From a virus: 45,646 nucleotides of DNA. Below, piece after piece: positions 1 through 8,139 of the stretch. The stretch spans positions 1 to 45,646 of the IMG/VR virus record IMGVR_UViG_3300045978_000095, one strand, 5' to 3'. The notes under the pieces were generated by a model. That model was not told where the DNA came from. It searched no databases and worked only from the letters and a program-made list of their open reading frames with translations. A program made the translations under genes and the position numbers. The first letter of the stretch is position 1. Each line of letters begins with the position of its first letter.

Positions 1-1220
1 CATTCAACAGCCCCTTCCTCCGTATCGCTGTACCCTATCCTCACCTCCAGCCCGCCAAACGTTCCCGCAAACAGTAGATAATCCCACTGCTTATACATAT
101 TTGGAGCGCCAGCATCCATCGGATTCGAGACAAGACTACACTCCGGCGCGCTCTCCGTCTCGATCGAGGCATATTGCAATCCAGAGGAACTCGCGATGAT
201 CGGATACTGGAGAACTTGTTTCTGTATCCCTGCGGTGAACGTGCCAGAGAGTTTCGTAAACGCTTTGCTCTCAGGATGAAACGCAATCCGAGTCGAGCCA
301 CCACCAACAACCGGCACAGACCAGATCAACAGCCCAAGACGCTCGTCTGAGTAGCCAAAAATCTGCTCCTTCAGACTCCAATCCACATTATCCCTTAGCC
401 AAGTATTCATCGCCGGGCGATCAACAAACTCAAACTGTACGCCATCAGTTATGAAAATCCCCGCCATGTTCAGGCCGTAGTTCTTCCGACCTCTTTCAAT
501 CACGCTCCGTTTCGACAGCCCGCCAATATCATTCAGCGCAATCCTGTACCCAAACACATTCTGCCCACCAACCCAACTCACAAGCGCCATCGAGTCTTCA
601 GAGTAAACCGCGTGGTTCTGCCCAAGCTGACAAACCGTCTTTACCTCTGAGTCAAACTCAATAATCGCCTGCATTCCAGCACGATTGGCGAGCGTCTGAT
701 CCCAAATGTCTGGCGTGTCGAAGCCAGACCAGTGGTAGCCATTCGGCAGGACATCTGTACCATAGGCAACAGCAAATCCCTGGAACTTTTTAACAATTCT
801 CGCCTTTGAGAATTGCGACCCTCCCACGTCAATGAAAGTGTCAGCATTCTTCCAGAGCTTTAGCGCCCCAATACCGTCTGTTGCGAGGAGCCAATTCCCA
901 TAAGGCTCCAGCACATAGTCACCAGCAGTATCCAGCTGACCGATAACATTAGAGATACTTCCATTCCAAGAAAACACATATCCGTTGTCTTCATAGTACA
1001 GTCGCGCCTCCTCACCTGCATACGCCTGTGCGAGTGCTTTCGGTGATCTCCCAAGTCCAGTCTTGAACGTATCGTTTCCTAGCCCCTGTTCAAGTCCAAG
1101 ATCGCGAAAGAGCACATTACTCCCATCTCGCCAAACCGGCCCGACTGTCTTCTCCAGCGACGGGAAAAGGCCAGCGAGGAGGCCTTGTGCCGAATTAATC
1201 TCTATGATCTTCGTAGGCAT
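1..1220 (-). CDS. Tail nozzle-like virion protein (N-terminal 406 codons; continues at 45646)
   Basis: An open frame starts with ATG at 1220-1218, overlapping the stop of the fibre gene upstream (TAATG), and runs without a stop off the window at base 1. It begins MPTKIIEINSAQGLLAGLFP. It then has repeated short beta-rich blocks with Trp and Gly (for example NVLFRDLGLEQG near residue 33 and several W-D/G turns), as in the beta-propeller tail nozzle or tail tubular B-like proteins of podoviruses. Its place after capsid, adaptor and collar fibre fits such a role: closing the tail tip and channelling DNA. If the window is circular, the last two bases here and base 45646 make a TGG codon and the protein ends at 45418, giving 482 aa. 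The family assignment is by context and fold impression, not by a clear motif. Confidence 0.75.
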   Translation of the reverse strand, partial: MPTKIIEINSAQGLLAGLFPSLEKTVGPVWRDGSNVLFRDLGLEQGLGNDTFKTGLGRSPKALAQAYAGEEARLYYEDNGYVFSWNGSISNVIGQLDTAGDYVLEPYGNWLLATDGIGALKLWKNADTFIDVGGSQFSKARIVKKFQGFAVAYGTDVLPNGYHWSGFDTPDIWDQTLANRAGMQAIIEFDSEVKTVCQLGQNHAVYSEDSMALVSWVGGQNVFGYRIALNDIGGLSKRSVIERGRKNYGLNMAGIFITDGVQFEFVDRPAMNTWLRDNVDWSLKEQIFGYSDERLGLLIWSVPVVGGGSTRIAFHPESKAFTKLSGTFTAGIQKQVLQYPIIASSSGLQYASIETESAPECSLVSNPMDAGAPNMYKQWDYLLFAGTFGGLEVRIGYSDTEEGAVE

Positions 1221-2653
1221 TATTTTCTGATAATCACGTTGAGTACGATCGACGGCTGGACGTTCGGATGAGGATTACCGCCACCGAAGCTGGTATGAGT
1301 GTGCGATCCACTCTCAGTTGTCGTTGTAGTACCACCTGGGATGTTTGCAGTCTTCGCTCCACCTGTACCCTGATTAACACCATCAGTGCTTCCAAGTGGA
1401 ACGGTGTGAGTATGCGTTCCAGCTGCACCATGATCGTGCGCAGGAATGTGAGTGGCAAGAAGTGTGAACTCCTCTACACCACCTACCGCGCCGAGCGTTC
1501 CACCATCCACTCCACCCTTCGCAGTCGTCAGTCTCCCCGCCGCGCTGCCGCCCATGTTGTCCTTGCCAGCAGACACTCGGCCCCGGCAGTCTGGCACATT
1601 GAACGTCGTAGAGCCATCACCTGCACCATAGGTCGTCCCGATCACATTGAAGAGCCTGGACTCAGTCGTCCTGCTAACCGCCTGTCCATGACACAGCAGA
1701 TACCCACTCGGCGCGGTGGCTCCGGCAAAGTTGAACATCGCACCAGTTGGAACCGGATTGGAAATCTGATCTAGCGATCCAGCGAGAACCCATGCTGACT
1801 GGCTCGCGCTATAACTCGCAGTATAGGTAACATTAGCGACAAGCGTACCTTCCGGCAACGCCGTGCCAGGTACGATATGAATTGCCCTCGCTCCAGTACC
1901 ATCCTTATTTAAGGTCGCCGCTGCGCCATTCGCTACATGCGGCCGAAAGGTAATTCGTATTCCATCTGAAAGCGCTGTGTTCCGTGCAGTGTCCAGAACA
2001 TAGGCAGTTGATGTGCCAGTTGTTAGAATGCCATTGCTGTCATTGATCTGATCTTGAAGCACAGTATTCGCATTGTCTGCATAGGTCTTCGTCGCAGGCG
2101 AACTTCCAGCTACCGGAGTCGGCAAATTCGTAATAGCCTGACTGTTCATATTAATAACGCCAGCCATCGTGAAGCCAGCTGTCGTCACCATACTTGCAAT
2201 CAGTCCATCCACATACGCCTTGGTCGCCGCGATAAGTGCGCTGCCAGGAGAGCCGTTCAGCGTCAGCGCCCCAGTCATCACGCTACCAGCAAGTTTCACA
2301 TATCTCGCATCGCCAACAGTAGTTATGTCCCCCACTCCCGCCAGCGCGGCATTGATGACTTCAGCCGTGAGTGTGGAGATAACCTGCGTTCCAGCGGGCC
2401 ACTGTTTCGCAGTCGTACCCTCCTTCGCTCGGACTATTGTGAGCGTCCCGGAGAGATCATTAACTGTAACCGCTACACTCTCCGGCTCTTGCTGGCCATT
2501 ATACAACACAAGTCTGGTCTCAATATCATCAACCAGCTCATACTCACCAATCTTCACCGCCTCGCTCGGCGTGACCTTCATCGTCAAGGAGCCGGAGGCG
2601 ATCAGTTCGATCAATTCCGTCTCGAAGAAATTGACATGCCTGTAGGTGACCAT
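1220..2653 (-). CDS. Tail fibre with phage tail-collar domain, 477 aa
   Basis: The N-terminal third looks like a virion-attachment region. The middle holds short repeats of the type VKLAGSVMTGALTLNG and ATKAYVDGLIA, seen in trimeric tail fibres. From about residue 300 a collar domain follows: PTGAMFNFAGATAPSGYLLC, then TTYGAGDGSTTFNVPDCRGR, a His-rich loop (AHDHGAAGTHTHT) and the closing NPHPNVQPSIVLNVIIRK. This domain is usual at the receptor-facing end of short fibres and often binds metal through the His cluster. The ATG is 2 nt after the stop of the 110-aa gene upstream, and the stop overlaps the start of the nozzle gene. It is one of two fibre genes here and a host-range candidate. Confidence 0.88.
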   Translation of the reverse strand: MVTYRHVNFFETELIELIASGSLTMKVTPSEAVKIGEYELVDDIETRLVLYNGQQEPESVAVTVNDLSGTLTIVRAKEGTTAKQWPAGTQVISTLTAEVINAALAGVGDITTVGDARYVKLAGSVMTGALTLNGSPGSALIAATKAYVDGLIASMVTTAGFTMAGVINMNSQAITNLPTPVAGSSPATKTYADNANTVLQDQINDSNGILTTGTSTAYVLDTARNTALSDGIRITFRPHVANGAAATLNKDGTGARAIHIVPGTALPEGTLVANVTYTASYSASQSAWVLAGSLDQISNPVPTGAMFNFAGATAPSGYLLCHGQAVSRTTESRLFNVIGTTYGAGDGSTTFNVPDCRGRVSAGKDNMGGSAAGRLTTAKGGVDGGTLGAVGGVEEFTLLATHIPAHDHGAAGTHTHTVPLGSTDGVNQGTGGAKTANIPGGTTTTTESGSHTHTSFGGGNPHPNVQPSIVLNVIIRK

Positions 2654-2654
2654 T

Positions 2655-2987
2655 TCAGTAAACCCTTATCGGTTCGCCAGCATCAGAGACAAGCCACACA
2701 CCATTCTCAGTCGCAAGCACCGGGCGAAGATCAGTTTCCTTAAGCGGAGTGAAGTCAAGCTGAGACTCCTCTCGCGTGTCGAGTCCGACAGGCGGATAGA
2801 AGTCAACGACACTTGTCTCGAGAACGGCTGTTCCCTCTACACTTTCCAGAACCAGCCGCGACCTTTCACTCAGAGCCGTCTGCTCTCCAACCGCATCCCC
2901 TCGACCGAGCTTCGCGCTCGTAAGGCGCCGGTGTTGGAACTCATCTGGAAGTGTAGAAGGGTCTGTACCCCATCCTGAGATCGGCAC
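2655..2987 (-). CDS. Hypothetical late protein, 110 aa
   Basis: It lies between the head-tail adaptor, with which it overlaps by about 47 nt, and the collar fibre. It has no membrane segment and no Cys, and a mix of short acidic and hydrophobic stretches (for example RLVLESVEGTAVLETSVVDF). The function is not recognised. By position it could be a small connector or fibre-attachment protein, but nothing in the sequence proves it. Confidence 0.75.
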   Translation of the reverse strand: MPISGWGTDPSTLPDEFQHRRLTSAKLGRGDAVGEQTALSERSRLVLESVEGTAVLETSVVDFYPPVGLDTREESQLDFTPLKETDLRPVLATENGVWLVSDAGEPIRVY

Positions 2988-3573
2988 CAGTGTACCTCAT
3001 TTCATCGTCTGTCGAGAGCATAGTCCGGATCGACTCTTCTCTCAACACCCTAAACCCTTCGATCATCTTCGGATCGCGCAGGATCGTCACAGCAAGCATC
3101 ATCAGCGTCTGTGACAGCAGCAGGTCCGTTCCAATGTCCAAGAGATAGTGACGGCTATCATCTGCCGTCGGCCAGTCTGTGAAGGCGGTCAATTCAACCT
3201 CACCTTCATAAGCAATATCAGGTATCGGATTGAAGACTAACTTGTTATGACCGAGAATGTAAAACTCGGCAGGCACTCCGCTCTCCGGCTTCACCACATT
3301 CACATTATCCACAGGGGACAGATACGTGTAGTCTGCAATATCACCAAAGGGAGTGAAGCGAACAAACTTCACCCCCTTGATGTAGCGATCGAGTTCCACA
3401 ACCCTGTCCGCGGCGACCAACCTCAACGTCGCAAGCTGCTCCATGTATTTGAACGACCAGTTACGTTCAATCCACGTCACAGCCATCTTGACGTAGCGGG
3501 GGATCAGAGTGTCAATCGTGTCACCACGCTTGGCACTATCACGAACAAGATCGTGGAACTCGGAGAGTATCAT
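2941..3573 (-). CDS. Head-tail adaptor/connector protein, 210 aa
   Basis: I take the ATG at 3573, which overlaps the capsid stop (ATGA), rather than a longer frame that would run back into the capsid gene. The protein begins MILSEFHDLVRDSAKRGDTI and has the pattern of podovirus adaptor proteins: an N-terminal helix bundle (IPRYVKMAVTWIERNWSFKYM), a central beta part with FTPFGDIADYTYLSP, and a C-terminal helix set (LLLSQTLMMLAVTILRDPKM). Adaptors bind under the portal and join the head to the tail. It sits directly after the major capsid gene, as in SU10-like genomes. The role is assigned by position and fold pattern. Confidence 0.72.
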   Translation of the reverse strand: MILSEFHDLVRDSAKRGDTIDTLIPRYVKMAVTWIERNWSFKYMEQLATLRLVAADRVVELDRYIKGVKFVRFTPFGDIADYTYLSPVDNVNVVKPESGVPAEFYILGHNKLVFNPIPDIAYEGEVELTAFTDWPTADDSRHYLLDIGTDLLLSQTLMMLAVTILRDPKMIEGFRVLREESIRTMLSTDDEMRYTGADLRMGYRPFYTSR

Positions 3574-4829
3574 GCAGCAGCGTCCTTCTTGCCGCCACGC
3601 AGGCCGGTCACGATGAAGTGCGCCGTCGGATGATGGACTTCCAGACCGCATTCCGCGATATAGCCTGCCTTCATCGCGTCCTGGCCGACCGCCTGCAGAT
3701 CACCCTCGTACTTGAGGTCCTGCAGATAGCGATAGCGAATGAACGGCATGTCCAGAACGTAGACGTTATTCGCCACCGCGTTGAACTGCGTGCCAGCAGT
3801 CGTACCGCCACGCATCTGGTTGAACAGCGGATGGACCTTGAACATCATAGTGCCGAAGGCGCCGGTGATGCGAGTGAACTCCATCCCGTATTCCTTGACA
3901 CCTGTGTCGATGTTGAAGGTGCCGTTCTTCCGGACTGCTGTCGTGAGCGCGAGGAGTGCGACATTGCTGCCGAACGCCACCTTCTCACTCGAGCCATAGC
4001 GGAACGCCGGCTCCATCAGCACCTGCTCGATCCAGTCCAGGTCGATCCGACCATCAGGATCGTAGTCTGCGACGGAGATCACGTTCCCAGGGGCACCGGC
4101 GGTGATCTGAGAGATGATGCCGTCTGTGTAACGGAGAGGCTTGCCGTTCAGTGTAGTCGCTGCCTTCTTGCCGAACCAGAATGCCCGCTCCATGTCGATG
4201 CCAACGTATTCAAGGCACTCACGACGAGCCTCTTTTACTTGGTCACCTGTACGGAGACGGGACTGCATGGCGGTTCGAGTCATCTCCATCGTGGAGCGGA
4301 AGATTTGCGTGTAGTTCGACTTCTCATTCGGATCGTAGTTCACGCCGCTCGGGGCGAGTGAACCTTCCTCGAACGCTGATCCCACAACGACCATGTAGGG
4401 ATTTGCCCCTGCGGCAGTCGGATCGTGAGCGGTGGCCGAAGTGCCGGCAACGCCGCGAGTGACTGTGATGGAAGTTGCCGCAGTCGGATCACTGGCGACA
4501 CGCACCAGTTCACCAGTGCCCTCGATCATCAGAATGTCGCCGGCCTTGACGATGAACGCAGTCTTGTAGGTCTGGTCCACATCAATGCCAGTTTCGGAGT
4601 TGTCGAGGTCTTCGTTGAGCTTCAACCTCCGATCGTCAAGCGCCTTCTCCCACCAGTGGAAGATGGGGTCGTCGGTCTTCTCCGACTTCATCTTCGAGGT
4701 GAGAGCCGTGAGTGGCGCTTTCGCTGCATCAGGGCTGTTGGGATACAGCATGAGAAGCGTCTCACGCCAGTTCTCCGGTCGCTGGTTGGCGACGAAGTTT
4801 GCAGTAGTTCGCAGACCCAGAATGGGCAT
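3570..4829 (-). CDS. Major capsid protein, SU10/DUF5309 type, 419 aa
   Basis: Main shell protein of the head (HK97-fold class). It starts MPILGLRTTANFVANQRPEN. The N-terminal part has the LYPNSPDAAKAPLTALTSKM segment, with PIFHWWEKALDDRR after it. The middle has the long helix region QIFRSTMEMTRTAMQSRLRT and the QVKEARRECLEYVGIDMERA helix. The C-terminal half has VFGSNVALLAL-like and FGTMMFKVHPLFNQ segments. This order is typical of DUF5309 / SU10 major capsid proteins. The start is 11 nt below the stop of the scaffold-like gene, and the stop overlaps the adaptor start. It should be one of the most abundant virion proteins. Confidence 0.85.
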   Translation of the reverse strand: MPILGLRTTANFVANQRPENWRETLLMLYPNSPDAAKAPLTALTSKMKSEKTDDPIFHWWEKALDDRRLKLNEDLDNSETGIDVDQTYKTAFIVKAGDILMIEGTGELVRVASDPTAATSITVTRGVAGTSATAHDPTAAGANPYMVVVGSAFEEGSLAPSGVNYDPNEKSNYTQIFRSTMEMTRTAMQSRLRTGDQVKEARRECLEYVGIDMERAFWFGKKAATTLNGKPLRYTDGIISQITAGAPGNVISVADYDPDGRIDLDWIEQVLMEPAFRYGSSEKVAFGSNVALLALTTAVRKNGTFNIDTGVKEYGMEFTRITGAFGTMMFKVHPLFNQMRGGTTAGTQFNAVANNVYVLDMPFIRYRYLQDLKYEGDLQAVGQDAMKAGYIAECGLEVHHPTAHFIVTGLRGGKKDAAA

Positions 4830-4839
4830 GTTTCAGTCC

Positions 4840-5700
4840 TCAGATTTTGATGCCGACCGAGTCAAGGACACCGGCCATAGCATCTGCGTTTTGATCTGCC
4901 GTCGGAACAGGCGGCCTTGCCCCTTGGTTAGGGACAAACGGACGCTGAGCCGGCGGCGGCGATGGAGGAGCCGCTGGAGTGCCGAGGCCAGGGAACATAG
5001 CCCTCACATTCGCCGCGATCGCATCCTTCAGAGCAGGGGTCCAGCTGGTTGCCCCCATCTGTTGTGCAGTGTTGATCGCGACTTGTGCTACAATCGGCAT
5101 GAGTTGTGGAAGTTTGAACTCAGGATAGCTTCCATAGAAATCCCGAATAACCTCCTGTTGCTCATACGACTGAGCAATCTGATGCTGGACAATCTGGACC
5201 ACATGAGGAATGACGCTCTCTTGCACCATCTTCACATAGTCCTGTCGAATGGCGTTAGCCATTCCATTGACCAGTATCCCCATCGCAGTCGCTGACTCAT
5301 TCGGGTCTTCCGACCGCAACGCAGTTGTAAGCTGCGGCGGCAGTTGGAAGTTGAAATGAGGTTTCTCCGGCGCAGCTGGTGCCGAAGGTTGCGACTGGAT
5401 GAGCTGAGGGATCATTTCCCTTAGCGCTTGCACTTGACCAGCAAGTGCCTCCGTTGACGGCTGTGCAGGCGGCGTCGCAGGCGCAGGAGCAGGTGGGGGA
5501 GTTGCAGCAGGCTCAGCAGGCTTGTCCCCAGGTTTCGCTGGAGGAGTAGCCGCCGGTGCTGCTGGTGTCCCTTCTGCTCCCTTCTTCTCTGCGGGTGCAT
5601 CAGGCGTCGGAGCTGGTGCGACCGTTCCATCTGTCGAAGACGGAAACGGATCGAAAGCCATAATGTCCGAGATGGACTGTGGTGTAGGTTTATCGTTCAT
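4840..5700 (-). CDS. Scaffold-like protein, 286 aa
   Basis: The first third is low-complexity and rich in Pro, Ala and Thr (residues about 25-85). Helical segments follow (ALAGQVQALREMIPQLIQSQ; QDYVKMVQESVIPHVVQIVQ), then a second Pro-rich linker before a short C-terminal end, GVLDSVGIKI. It lies immediately before the major capsid gene. That position, plus the helical, disordered-ended make-up, is usual for head scaffolding proteins that guide shell assembly and then leave. It starts MNDKPTPQSISDIMAFDPFP. No protease motif is visible. Confidence 0.65.
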   Translation of the reverse strand: MNDKPTPQSISDIMAFDPFPSSTDGTVAPAPTPDAPAEKKGAEGTPAAPAATPPAKPGDKPAEPAATPPPAPAPATPPAQPSTEALAGQVQALREMIPQLIQSQPSAPAAPEKPHFNFQLPPQLTTALRSEDPNESATAMGILVNGMANAIRQDYVKMVQESVIPHVVQIVQHQIAQSYEQQEVIRDFYGSYPEFKLPQLMPIVAQVAINTAQQMGATSWTPALKDAIAANVRAMFPGLGTPAAPPSPPPAQRPFVPNQGARPPVPTADQNADAMAGVLDSVGIKI

Positions 5701-6019
5701 CTTGTGGGTCCTCTGCGAGTTTTAGAATAAGCTGAATAACCATATTGAGCCCTCGCAACTCACCTTGGTTACTAATAGCTTTGCGAATGTCCTCCTCTGT
5801 GAACAGAGGCTTCTGCGCGAAGAACTCCTGGCGCTCCAGATACAGCCCGTGGATTTGGTTCATAATGTAGAGCAGAGCGCCGCCCTCCGTCAGCAGAGTG
5901 CGAATGTCAGTGTGCAGCGCCTCAGGACGTTCCACGTCCTTCTGAATTGCCTGCAGAATATGCTCAGGGTTGAATGGGGACAACGTTCCCTCCCTGTGCC
6001 GCCGCAGCAAGCTGCTCAT
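5690..6019 (-). CDS. Hypothetical late protein, 109 aa
   Basis: It lies between portal and scaffold, overlapping the portal 3' end by 56 nt and the scaffold start by 11 nt. The sequence is mainly alpha-helical (MNQIHGLYLERQEFFAQKPL, then EEDIRKAISNQGELRGLNMV), with no Cys or membrane segment. The function is not known. A small head-assembly accessory protein is possible from the position only. Confidence 0.7.
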   Translation of the reverse strand: MSSLLRRHREGTLSPFNPEHILQAIQKDVERPEALHTDIRTLLTEGGALLYIMNQIHGLYLERQEFFAQKPLFTEEDIRKAISNQGELRGLNMVIQLILKLAEDPQDER

Positions 6020-7901
6020 CTGGCATTGCAGTCACATTCCCTACCATCGGCTGTGGAGTGGTCATTCGCTTAAAGTCGCGCAGGTTCTTCGCGCCTCCAA
6101 GGTCAGCCATGAACTCGAAAATTCCCTGCACGTCGTATTGTGGTCCGAGCTGTGGATTTGACGCGAGGGCGAGGAAGATTTCCTTCCAGACATCTAGCAA
6201 CGCTACGCGATCGAGTGGGAGAGTGCCGTCATGGACTGGGAAGTGGAAATCTCCGAGAACAGACTCAGGGGTGATAGGAGTTGGTTCAGCAGCACCTTCC
6301 TCTCCCACTATCTTGAGATAGTATTCCATGGTTTGGTTCTGCTGAATGTTACATGCCATCTGCTCAGCAAGATCAACCATCCCCTGGGACGATATATACC
6401 TTGCACGAGCGGCCAGACGAGACGCCCCGGCCTCTCCACTCGTCCGTACCTCTGTTGCCGTTTTTCGCCCACCAGCCTCTTGTATACCACGCAGGTTATC
6501 ATTCACCGCAGACATCGCGTCGCCCATTCGCATGAACGACTGCATCTTATCAATATGACCAGAGGTCACGTCTTGGACTTGCAGCTGACTCACTAGCGTC
6601 CGCACATCCTGCCCAATCGCAGCCCTTTTGATCCGGATCAACTTCCCCGGTCCCTGATCACGCAGGTCTTGCATTTCCACTAAGCTCGGATCAACTACAA
6701 ACATATTGTTCAGAGCAGAGCGGACGTTGTAAATATGGCTGTTCATAAACCATGAGAGAGCATCTTGGATCGGGCCAAGCAGGTCTGCTGTACCGGGCAT
6801 TCCAAAGCCATGTCCAAAGGCAAGCGGTTCAATCACACTAACTGGATGGCGCCCATGATCCAGGTCGAGGCGTTCCGCCTGCACGATCTGTGTCTTGTTC
6901 ACGATCGAGAACAGCCATTTCTCCGGCTCTTCTCCTTCGCCCAGCTTCCAGTCCTTCGGAATTAAATCCACTGTCCCCTGATCGTATTGGAAGAACGGGA
7001 GACTGCGATAGTCCTGCATGAATGGATTGCCAGGGTGCGCTTCCCCGCCGGAGATAAGGGAGCGTTCCGAGGAAGGCGTTGCTTCGGAGGTGTAACCAGG
7101 GGTAGTTCTACCTTCCTTAGTCGCCTCATGAACCCACTTTAGCGTACCTTTCGCAGCCTCCCGCCTCAGGGTGTGCTCACCTTCAAAGCTGCGCCAGAAG
7201 ACGAACTCACCTTTCTCATTAACCTTCGACATCGGCACCCGAGGGTCAGGGAAGAACATGAAGGGGTCGATATTCGCTACATCATTCCCCTCATAGACCT
7301 TTTTTCTCACCCGAGTTTTCATATTTTGTGACTTAATGCCCGGCATCGCCATTCCAGCGATCGAGCCCTGCTGCATCTGCGACCGGAATGCGAACTTTTC
7401 AGTCCAAAGCGTCCGCATAGCACCAACGCCGTAAATTTCTCCATCCAAGAACCACTGGAAGAACGCAGTTATCAGTCGAACTTGGTCGGCGTTGTATTGA
7501 AGCAGCGTCTCCATGTGCTTTGCAGGGTTCACTGCCTCACGGCTATGTGCCCCGACTTGGAAAATCGGCTTCCGGCCGCCGAAAGTATGCACCATGTAAG
7601 TGACGATGGTCCAGATTGTCGCGAAAGAGTACGGGACGATGATGCTCACCACTTCCGGCGCTTGCTTCTTCCCCTTCATATCCTTCAGAACACGCTCATA
7701 CTCAGGCAGGTCGATATAGGCCTGGAATTTGCTCTCATTCAAGTTCCATCTGGAGTAGAACTTGCTCATTGCACGCTCAGACATAGCGATGCGATCAGAG
7801 AGTTTGGTCAAGACAAACTGATGCAGATCGCTCTTCGGCTCGAGCTGCTCAATGACTGGCTTGTCATCATTCGCTGGCTTGATTTTGTCCGTATCAGCCA
7901 T
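5964..7901 (-). CDS. Portal protein, 645 aa
   Basis: The dodecameric ring at one head vertex through which DNA enters and leaves. I choose the ATG at 7901 (MADTDKIKPANDD), one base after the stop of the 78-aa gene, over an ATG 12 nt further up. Features seen: an N-terminal helical part (DRIAMSERAMSKFYSRWNLN), a central WFLDGEIYGVGAMRTLWTEK segment, a NIDPFMFFPDPRVP block as in many podovirus portals, a DLLGPIQDALSWFMNSHIYN helix, and TATEVRTSGEAGASRLAARA near residue 490, which matches the stem helix region. It follows the large terminase and precedes scaffold and capsid, the usual order. Confidence 0.87.
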   Translation of the reverse strand: MADTDKIKPANDDKPVIEQLEPKSDLHQFVLTKLSDRIAMSERAMSKFYSRWNLNESKFQAYIDLPEYERVLKDMKGKKQAPEVVSIIVPYSFATIWTIVTYMVHTFGGRKPIFQVGAHSREAVNPAKHMETLLQYNADQVRLITAFFQWFLDGEIYGVGAMRTLWTEKFAFRSQMQQGSIAGMAMPGIKSQNMKTRVRKKVYEGNDVANIDPFMFFPDPRVPMSKVNEKGEFVFWRSFEGEHTLRREAAKGTLKWVHEATKEGRTTPGYTSEATPSSERSLISGGEAHPGNPFMQDYRSLPFFQYDQGTVDLIPKDWKLGEGEEPEKWLFSIVNKTQIVQAERLDLDHGRHPVSVIEPLAFGHGFGMPGTADLLGPIQDALSWFMNSHIYNVRSALNNMFVVDPSLVEMQDLRDQGPGKLIRIKRAAIGQDVRTLVSQLQVQDVTSGHIDKMQSFMRMGDAMSAVNDNLRGIQEAGGRKTATEVRTSGEAGASRLAARARYISSQGMVDLAEQMACNIQQNQTMEYYLKIVGEEGAAEPTPITPESVLGDFHFPVHDGTLPLDRVALLDVWKEIFLALASNPQLGPQYDVQGIFEFMADLGGAKNLRDFKRMTTPQPMVGNVTAMPDEQLAAAAQGGNVVPIQP

Positions 7902-7902
7902 C

Positions 7903-8139
7903 TCACATCCCAAAAAGCTGCGACATCAGATCGCCACCAGCAGGTGCAGTAGCGTTCAGGTCCGCGAATAGATCACACACATCAGTCTCATTCACGGCGA
8001 TATTCAGCGCCCTGCACCACGAGGACGGCCCATCGAAGTGCATACACTTCCCACAGTTCGACATGACATCCCCTGGTCGGTAATTCACCGACGCAGGGTT
8101 GATTTGTTCAGTTGACTCACCTACGGAGCGCGTCGCCAC
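7903..8139 (-). CDS. Cys-rich mini-protein, 78 aa
   Basis: Its four cysteines lie in the order CGKCMHF...SSWC...DVCDLF (residues about 29-56), a spacing that suggests one metal or Fe-S site. Similar small Cys-rich proteins often sit next to terminase and portal in phages of this type, to my knowledge without a proven role. It overlaps the terminase 3' end by 19 nt and ends just before the portal start, so it is translated within the packaging cluster. Confidence 0.75.
   Translation of the reverse strand: MATRSVGESTEQINPASVNYRPGDVMSNCGKCMHFDGPSSWCRALNIAVNETDVCDLFADLNATAPAGGDLMSQLFGM

Noticed and set aside
1220-2653. Diversity-generating retroelement acting on the collar fibre
   Set aside because: No reverse transcriptase or template repeat copy was seen in the window.
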